A stretch of DNA of 64,000 nucleotides, from assembly GCF_002752355.1 (NCBI RefSeq), contig NZ_MRAV01000015.1, positions 1-64,000 of the forward strand, in the 5' to 3' direction. Under the pieces are notes generated by a model. It saw only the letters and a program-made list of their open reading frames with translations, ran no database searches and had not been told where the DNA came from. This DNA is from Leucobacter sp. OLIS6 (lineage in GTDB: Bacteria > Actinomycetota > Actinomycetes > Actinomycetales > Microbacteriaceae). This document shows, in pieces, positions 59,181-64,000 of this stretch (the stretch's first letter is position 1; each line of letters starts with the position of its first letter). Made by a program: the position numbers and the translations under genes.

Positions 59181-60716
59181 TCAGCGGTCGTCGACGACGC
59201 CGATGAGCTCGGTGCCGTAGGCGCCGGGCTCCGTGCCGTGGCCGATCTGGCGGTAGATCTCGGGCTTGCGGCGCTTCAGCGCGAGGCCCCAGACGACGCC
59301 GATGATGCCGGCCAGGACCACGATGATCGGCAGGACGTAGGTGCCGAACGTGGGCTCCTGCTGCCCGAGCTGCACGTGGAAGTTCGCGATGATCATGATG
59401 AACACCCAGGCGAGCAGGAGGCCCGAGACGAGCGGTGCCACGACCGTGGTCCAGAGCCCGAGCCCGCGCCGATCCCGGCGAAAGAAGCCGATGACCGCGG
59501 CCGCGATGACGGCCATGAGGAGTACGAGGCCCATGGCGCCGGTGTTGGTGAGCCAGGTGAACATGGTGAGCACGGGGTAGAGGAAGCTCTGCTCGCCGAG
59601 GGCCGCGGCGCCGCCGAACACCTCGCCGGAGAAGATGAACCCGACGGTGACGACCAGTGCGATGACCGTCTGCGTGACCGACCCGGCCCAGGGAGCGCCG
59701 TGCTTCGAGGTGCCCGCGAACCACGTGGGCAGCACGCCCTCGCGGCCGAGCGAGAAGAAGTAGCGGGCGACCGCGTTGTGGAACGACTGCAGCGATGCGA
59801 AGAGGCTCGTGAGGAACAGGATGTTCATGATGTCGACGAAGATCACGCTGACGTGGCTGTTCATGAACACGAACATCAGATCGGGGCCCGATTCCTGCGA
59901 CTTCGCGACGATGTTCGACGGGCCGATGCCGACCGAGAACGCCCACGCGCTGAACGCGTAGAAGAGGCCGATGATCGCGACGGCGGCGTAGGTCGCCCGC
60001 GGTACGGTGCGCTTGGGGTCCTTCGCCTCCTCGCCGTAGATCGCGGCGCCCTCGAAGCCCATGAACGCGGCGACGCCGAAGACGAGCACGATGCCGAGCG
60101 AGGGGCCGAAGAGCTCGGCGGGATTCAGCGTGGTCGCGGTGACGCCCTCGGGCGCGACGGCGAGCGAGACGACGTCGAACACGATCACGACGAGGAACTC
60201 GAGGGCGACGAGCACGCCGAGCACCTTCGCCGAGAAGTCGATGCGATTCACGCCGAGTACGCCGACGACCACGATGCAGAGCAGGATCCACAGCCACCAG
60301 GGCGACGAGAATCCGAACTTCGCCTCGAGGAACATCGAGAGCTGGAAGCCGAAGAGACCGTAGACGCCGATCTGCATCGCGTTGTACGAGACGAGTGCGA
60401 TGAGCGAGGCGCCGACGCCGATGGGGCGGCCGAGGCCCTGCGAGATGTAGGCGTAGAAGGCGCCCGCGTTGGTGATGTAGCGGCCCATGGCGGTGTAGCC
60501 AACCGCGAACATCGTGAGGATCACCGCGATCACGACGAAGCCGAGCGGGACGCCGAGGGAGCCGGTCACCGCGAAGGAGGTGGTGACGCCGCCCGCGACC
60601 ACGGTGAGCGGTGCGGACGCGGCAATGATCATCAGCGTGATCGAGGGGGCGCCGAGCGTCCGGCGGCTGAGCCCCGGATCGTGCGTCGCCGGAGCGTCGG
60701 TGGTTGAAGCGGTCAT
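59181..60716 (-). CDS. APC-family amino acid/amine permease
   Basis: A 511-residue transporter with 12-14 hydrophobic helices of the APC superfamily. The first helix holds ASAPLTVVAGGVTTSF; GAFYAYISQGLGRPIGVGASL and FMGFEGAAIYGEEAKDPKRTVPRAT are signature stretches. It is clearly related to the permease at 62191-63732. The cytoplasmic C-terminal 45 residues are basic. A GGAAGGA site lies about 11 nt before ATG 60716. Given the amine oxidase operon next door, import of an amine or amino acid is likely; the substrate is unknown. Confidence 0.88.
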   Translation of the reverse strand: MTASTTDAPATHDPGLSRRTLGAPSITLMIIAASAPLTVVAGGVTTSFAVTGSLGVPLGFVVIAVILTMFAVGYTAMGRYITNAGAFYAYISQGLGRPIGVGASLIALVSYNAMQIGVYGLFGFQLSMFLEAKFGFSSPWWLWILLCIVVVGVLGVNRIDFSAKVLGVLVALEFLVVIVFDVVSLAVAPEGVTATTLNPAELFGPSLGIVLVFGVAAFMGFEGAAIYGEEAKDPKRTVPRATYAAVAIIGLFYAFSAWAFSVGIGPSNIVAKSQESGPDLMFVFMNSHVSVIFVDIMNILFLTSLFASLQSFHNAVARYFFSLGREGVLPTWFAGTSKHGAPWAGSVTQTVIALVVTVGFIFSGEVFGGAAALGEQSFLYPVLTMFTWLTNTGAMGLVLLMAVIAAAVIGFFRRDRRGLGLWTTVVAPLVSGLLLAWVFIMIIANFHVQLGQQEPTFGTYVLPIIVVLAGIIGVVWGLALKRRKPEIYRQIGHGTEPGAYGTELIGVVDDR

Positions 60717-60878
60717 GAGCAGGTCATCCTTCCCGCGCGCAGCGTCTTCGTCGCGCGCCGGCGTCGTCGCCGATGAGGTTCGAGTGCCCCCGAGTCTAGG
60801 AAGGCGTCGAAGGCATGGCCTGGTCGCTGCGCGCACAGGCCATGTCCGAAAGCGCTCAGCTTCAAGTAATGCGGTCGG

Positions 60879-60910
60879 CGGCCGCTCGGCGGTGCTCCGT
60901 CGAGCGGCCG
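60879..60910 (-). terminator. Terminator after the P1 aminopeptidase
   Basis: CGGCCGCTCG (60879-60888) pairs with CGAGCGGCCG (60901-60910) around a 12-nt loop, 8 bp past the minus-strand stop. Confidence 0.65.
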
Positions 60911-60917
60911 AAACGGC

Positions 60918-62075
60918 TCAGACGCTCGCCGCGAACGCCGCGCGCACCTCGTCGTGGGGCAGCGCGAAGCTTTCGTGCCCGTCTCGCCCGACGGTGTCCT
61001 CGGCGGCCACGAGCGCGTTGACCACGGCCTCCTCGGTCGCCTCGACGACGGCCGCGTAGAGAGGATCGATCCGCCCCCAGGCGAGGTGCGAGAGCTGTTC
61101 GACGTCGGGGCCATCGGTGCTCATGCGCGAGCCGAGGGCCCCCGCGTTCGCCGTCGAGAACGCGAGGAAGATGTCGCCCGAGAAGTGGCTGCCCGTGGTG
61201 CCGGTGCGCGCGAGGCCGAGCGGGACCCGGCGGGCGAGCGCCGCGCACTGATCGGGGAGGAGCGGGGCGTCGGTCGCGACGATCACGATGACGCTGCCGG
61301 CGCCCGCGACCGCGCGGGCACCTGGGCCGGCCTCACGCTCGAACCAGCCGCTCGTCTCCATCGGATTCGGTGCCTGCGAGTCGCGCCCCAGCGGGCGGCC
61401 GGCGACCCGGAGCTCCGAACGGCTGCCGAAGTTCGCCTGCAGCAGCACGCCGACCGTCCAGCTGCGGTCGCCGATCCGCACCACGCGCGAGGAGGTGCCG
61501 GTGCCGCCCTTGAAGCCGTAGCAGTTCATGCCCGTCCCGCCGCCGACGTTGCCCTCGGCGACCGGGCCGCCGTTCGCGGTGTCGAGCGCCGCCGTCGCGT
61601 GCTCGGGGCTCACGTGCTCGGCGTTGATCGAGTTGAGGTAGCCGTCCCAGGTCTCGCCGACCACGGGGAGCATCCACGCCGCCGCGCTGCCCGGGTGGTG
61701 CTCGGCCATCCAGCGATCGATCCCGGAGTGCACGGCGCCGACCGCGTGCGAGTTGGTGATCCCGATCGGGGTCTGGAACTGACCGGACTCCTCGATCCAG
61801 CTGCGGCCGGTGAGCTCGCCGTTGCCGTTGAGCACCGCGACGCCCGCCGCGCAGGGGAGGCCCGCGTGCTCGCGCCCGCGGGGGAGGATCGCCGTCACCC
61901 CGGTGCGGGCGGGCGCCGGTCCGTCGGACACGATCGTACTGAAGCCGACCTCGAGGCCGGGAACGTCGGTGATCGCGTTCCATCTGCCGGGTTCGCCGTC
62001 GAACGGGATGCCCAGGTCCCGTGCGCGGATCGCGATGCCGGCTTGCTCGTCAGCGCTGAGCGAGTCTTCAAACAT
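60918..62075 (-). CDS. P1-family (S58, DmpA-like) aminopeptidase
   Basis: A 385-residue N-terminal nucleophile-type hydrolase. The autoprocessing/nucleophile Ser is in GAGSVIVIVATDAPLLPDQ, and the Asn/Gly-rich GNVGGGTGMNCYGFKGGTGTSSR segment (quoted in part) supplies the oxyanion region. The mature enzyme is normally cleaved just before that Ser into alpha and beta chains. DmpA-type enzymes release D- or L-amino acids or beta-amino acids from small peptides and amides. ATG 62075 has GAGAGGA upstream. It is divergent from an APC permease and TetR gene, suggesting a shared uptake and hydrolysis module. Specificity is unknown. Confidence 0.88.
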   Translation of the reverse strand: MFEDSLSADEQAGIAIRARDLGIPFDGEPGRWNAITDVPGLEVGFSTIVSDGPAPARTGVTAILPRGREHAGLPCAAGVAVLNGNGELTGRSWIEESGQFQTPIGITNSHAVGAVHSGIDRWMAEHHPGSAAAWMLPVVGETWDGYLNSINAEHVSPEHATAALDTANGGPVAEGNVGGGTGMNCYGFKGGTGTSSRVVRIGDRSWTVGVLLQANFGSRSELRVAGRPLGRDSQAPNPMETSGWFEREAGPGARAVAGAGSVIVIVATDAPLLPDQCAALARRVPLGLARTGTTGSHFSGDIFLAFSTANAGALGSRMSTDGPDVEQLSHLAWGRIDPLYAAVVEATEEAVVNALVAAEDTVGRDGHESFALPHDEVRAAFAASV

Positions 62076-62112
62076 TGTTCAATCCTCTCGTTTGTGCTTA
62101 CACTACCCAAAG

Positions 62113-62124
62113 GATTCACGAATC
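62113..62124. promoter_or_regulatory. Dyad in the divergent peptidase/permease region
   Basis: GATTC-AC-GAATC is a 12-bp dyad in the 115-bp divergent region; the hexamer TGTTCA also occurs at 62076-62081 and 62142-62147. It could be a site for the TetR at 63742, but the evidence is thin. Confidence 0.25.
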
Positions 62125-62190
62125 GAAAAAGTTCTGATCAGTGTTCAGCAACTCGCGGATCCCGCAGCATCGGACAAAGGAGTCGCCCTC

Positions 62191-63732
62191 ATGACCGCCT
62201 CAACATCGCACTCGTCGCAGGCCCCGGAGGCGGGGCCGAGCGGGCGTCTCGCGACCGGCCGCCTCGGCACGTGGGACATCGTGTTCTTCGTGATCTCGGC
62301 GGCCGCACCCCTCACCGTCATCGCGAGCGGCGCCATCACCTCGTTCCGCATGGGCGGCATCGGCGCACCCGGCGCGATCCTCTTCTGCGCGGTCGTGCTG
62401 ATCTTCTTCGCGCTCGGCTTCACCGCCATGTCGAAGAGCGTGCGCAACGCGGGCGCCTTCTACGCCTACGTCTCGCGCGGCATGGGCAAGCCCTTCGGGC
62501 TCGGCGTCTCGTCGGTCACGGTGTTCGCCTACATCTCGCTCGTGATCTCGTTCTACGGCTTCATCGGCTTCTTCGCGCAGTTCACCTTCAAGGAACTGCT
62601 GCACATCGACCTGCCCTGGGGCGTGTGGTCGCTCATCGCCGTCGCGATCGTGGCGTTCCTCGGCTACCGCAAGATCGACGTCGGCGCGAAGGTGCTCGCC
62701 GTGCTCCTCACCCTCGAAGTGGGGATCCTGCTCGTGCTGGCGGTCGCCGCCATCGCGAACGGCGGCCCCGAGCCCTGGAGCCTCGCCTCGTTCGAGCCGA
62801 AGAACGTGTTCTTCGCCACCGGCGCCGGTGCGCTGTTCGTCATGGGCTTCGGCGCCTACCTCGGGTTCGAGAGCACCGCGATCTACGCCGAGGAGGCCAA
62901 GCGGCCCGAGCGCACGATCCCGCGCGCGACCATCATCTCGGTGGCGTTCCTCGGACTGTTCTACGCGTTCACCTTCTGGATCCTGACCGTCGCCTTCGGC
63001 GCGAACGGGGTCGTCGAGATGGCGCGCAGCGACGCGTTCGAGACGATGGTCATCACGGGCACGGGCGACCTCGCCGGCGCCTGGGCGGCGTTCGTCATGA
63101 AGATCCTCATCGTCACGAGCTTCTTCGCCTGCCTGCTGTCGTTCCACAACGCCTGCACCCGCTACCTCTACTCGCTCGGCCGCGAGGGCCTGCTGCCGCG
63201 CGTGCTCGGCCGCACCAGCCGCACCAGCCAGTCGCCGGCCGTCGCGAGCCTCACGCTGAGCGGCTTCTCGGCGATCGGCGTGCTCATCGCCATCGTGCTC
63301 AACGCCGACCCGTTCCTGGGCCTCGCCCTGTGGACCTACGCCACCGGCGTGCAGGGGCTCGTGTTCGCCCAGGCCATGACCGCGATCGCGGTCGTCTGCT
63401 ACTTCCTCAAGGATCGTCGTGGCCATAGTGTCTGGCGCGTCACCATCGCACCGATCCTCGGCGCGATCGGGCTCGTGGTCGGCTTCATCCTCATCGCGAC
63501 GAACTTCGATGTCGTGACCGGGCTGCAGGGGCCCATCAACCAGATCCTGCTGCTGCCCACCCCGATCCTCTTCATCGGGGGGATCATCGTCGCGCTCGTG
63601 CTCAAGGCCCGCAAACCCGCCTACTATGCGGGGCTCACCGAGTCGGTGCAGGTCGTGCCGGTCGACGACGCCGGCTGGGACGTCTCGGCCGACGAGGACC
63701 GCGATTCCGTCGGGGCACGCTCCGAGCAATAG
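62191..63732 (+). CDS. APC-family permease (second copy)
   Basis: A 513-residue transporter, about 12 helices, paralogous to the one at 59181-60716: SAAAPLTVIASGAITSF, GAFYAYVSRGMGKPFG and YLGFESTAIYAEEAKRPERTIPRAT align with it throughout. AAAGGA at 62176-62181 supports ATG 62191. It is divergent from the P1 aminopeptidase and followed 9 bp later by a TetR gene, so uptake of amino acids or amides released or hydrolysed by the peptidase is plausible. The C-terminus is acidic and probably cytoplasmic. Confidence 0.88.
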   Translation: MTASTSHSSQAPEAGPSGRLATGRLGTWDIVFFVISAAAPLTVIASGAITSFRMGGIGAPGAILFCAVVLIFFALGFTAMSKSVRNAGAFYAYVSRGMGKPFGLGVSSVTVFAYISLVISFYGFIGFFAQFTFKELLHIDLPWGVWSLIAVAIVAFLGYRKIDVGAKVLAVLLTLEVGILLVLAVAAIANGGPEPWSLASFEPKNVFFATGAGALFVMGFGAYLGFESTAIYAEEAKRPERTIPRATIISVAFLGLFYAFTFWILTVAFGANGVVEMARSDAFETMVITGTGDLAGAWAAFVMKILIVTSFFACLLSFHNACTRYLYSLGREGLLPRVLGRTSRTSQSPAVASLTLSGFSAIGVLIAIVLNADPFLGLALWTYATGVQGLVFAQAMTAIAVVCYFLKDRRGHSVWRVTIAPILGAIGLVVGFILIATNFDVVTGLQGPINQILLLPTPILFIGGIIVALVLKARKPAYYAGLTESVQVVPVDDAGWDVSADEDRDSVGARSEQ

Positions 63733-63735
63733 GCT
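63730..63735 (+). promoter_or_regulatory. -10 box TAGGCT, leaderless TetR start
   Basis: TAGGCT, 6 nt, then GTG 63742. It overlaps the stop codon of the permease gene. Confidence 0.5.
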
Positions 63736-63741
63736 GGCCCT

Positions 63742-64000
63742 GTGAATGCGACCGCGCGACGACGCCACGAACGACGGGATGAGATCATCCGCGCGTTCTG
63801 GCGGGTCGCGCGGTCGCGGCCGCGTCGCGCGATCAACGTGCGCGCGGTCGCGGCCGAGGCCGAGATGAGCCCGGCCAACGTGCTGCACTACTTCTCGACG
63901 CTCGACGAACTGCAGATGACCGCGGTCGCGGGCGCCCGCGAGGAGTTCGTCGAGCAGCGCAGGCGCGTGCTCGACCTGCCGCTCACCGCGACCGAGCGCA
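63742..64000 (+). CDS. TetR-family regulator, 3' end outside window
   Basis: GTG 63742 opens a frame that runs to the window edge (86 residues seen). The sequence RRDEIIRAFWRVARSRP, then VRAVAAEAEMSPANVLHYFSTLDELQ, is a TetR helix-turn-helix. A TAGGCT box 6 nt upstream suggests a leaderless transcript of its own in addition to read-through from the permease. It probably regulates the permease/peptidase pair. Confidence 0.82.
   Translation, partial: MNATARRRHERRDEIIRAFWRVARSRPRRAINVRAVAAEAEMSPANVLHYFSTLDELQMTAVAGAREEFVEQRRRVLDLPLTATER

Noticed and set aside
1..64000. CRISPR array, prophage, insertion sequence or tRNA gene
   Set aside because: No regularly spaced direct repeats, phage structural genes, transposase motifs or tRNA cloverleaf were seen in any gap.

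Overview
The window is about 64 kb of high-GC chromosome from an actinobacterium, most likely a member of Microbacteriaceae; Leucobacter is my best guess, from memory only. Support includes a lipoyl-less fused E2/E1 2-oxoglutarate enzyme (kgd), a PerM-like DUF6350 protein, an actinobacterial exonuclease/polymerase, a DtxR/IdeR-type iron box, a LAETG sorting signal, and many apparently leaderless genes with a TANNNT -10 box 6-7 nt before ATG/GTG. I see no tRNA, rRNA, CRISPR, insertion sequence or prophage.

Layout. 1-5.8 kb: a truncated pcrA helicase tail (minus), a leaderless pair coding for a nitroreductase-like protein and a CapK/PaaK-like adenylate-forming ligase, then sucCD closed by a 42-bp palindromic terminator. 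5.8-11.8 kb: a TetR regulator divergent from an MFS transporter, a carboxylesterase and a GH3 beta-glucosidase, a probable glycoside-use module. 11.9-23.5 kb: the DUF6350 membrane protein, a MetE-like enzyme, a zinc formaldehyde dehydrogenase with a HATPase-LuxR regulator, a TPP-riboswitch thiBPQ-plus-kinase operon, an amino acid permease and a VanZ protein. 23.6-26 kb: purN-purH, PurH carrying an acidic insertion. 26.1-28.8 kb: an FtsX/MacB-type ABC exporter and a small membrane protein.

28.9-45.9 kb: an oxoglutarate-semialdehyde-type aldehyde dehydrogenase; an iron-box-controlled FG-GAP surface protein with a sortase signal; an exonuclease/PolA-like protein; agmatine deiminase; a luciferase-like monooxygenase-MarR-FMN reductase operon; a 66-residue membrane protein; kgd; two CNNM/CorC-like membrane proteins; and a lipoprotein. 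46-56 kb: metX and metY, separated by an AlkD-like gene and a lipoprotein-adaptor-ATPase-permease efflux operon, followed by an SDR and ung. 56-64 kb: an amine/amino-acid island with a flavin amine oxidase, an ornithine-cyclodeaminase-like protein, two TetR regulators (the last cut by the window end), two related APC permeases and a P1-family aminopeptidase.

The central-metabolism genes (sucCD, kgd, purNH, metXY, ung) look like a conserved backbone into which accessory uptake, oxidation and export modules are set, most with a local regulator. The most unusual non-gene signal is an interspersed palindromic element: three extragenic copies of about 61 bp with near-identical 22-nt arms and unrelated 17-18 nt loops. 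Several promoters have visible architecture: the MarR and TetR operons each carry a dyad exactly inside a 17-bp -35/-10 spacer.
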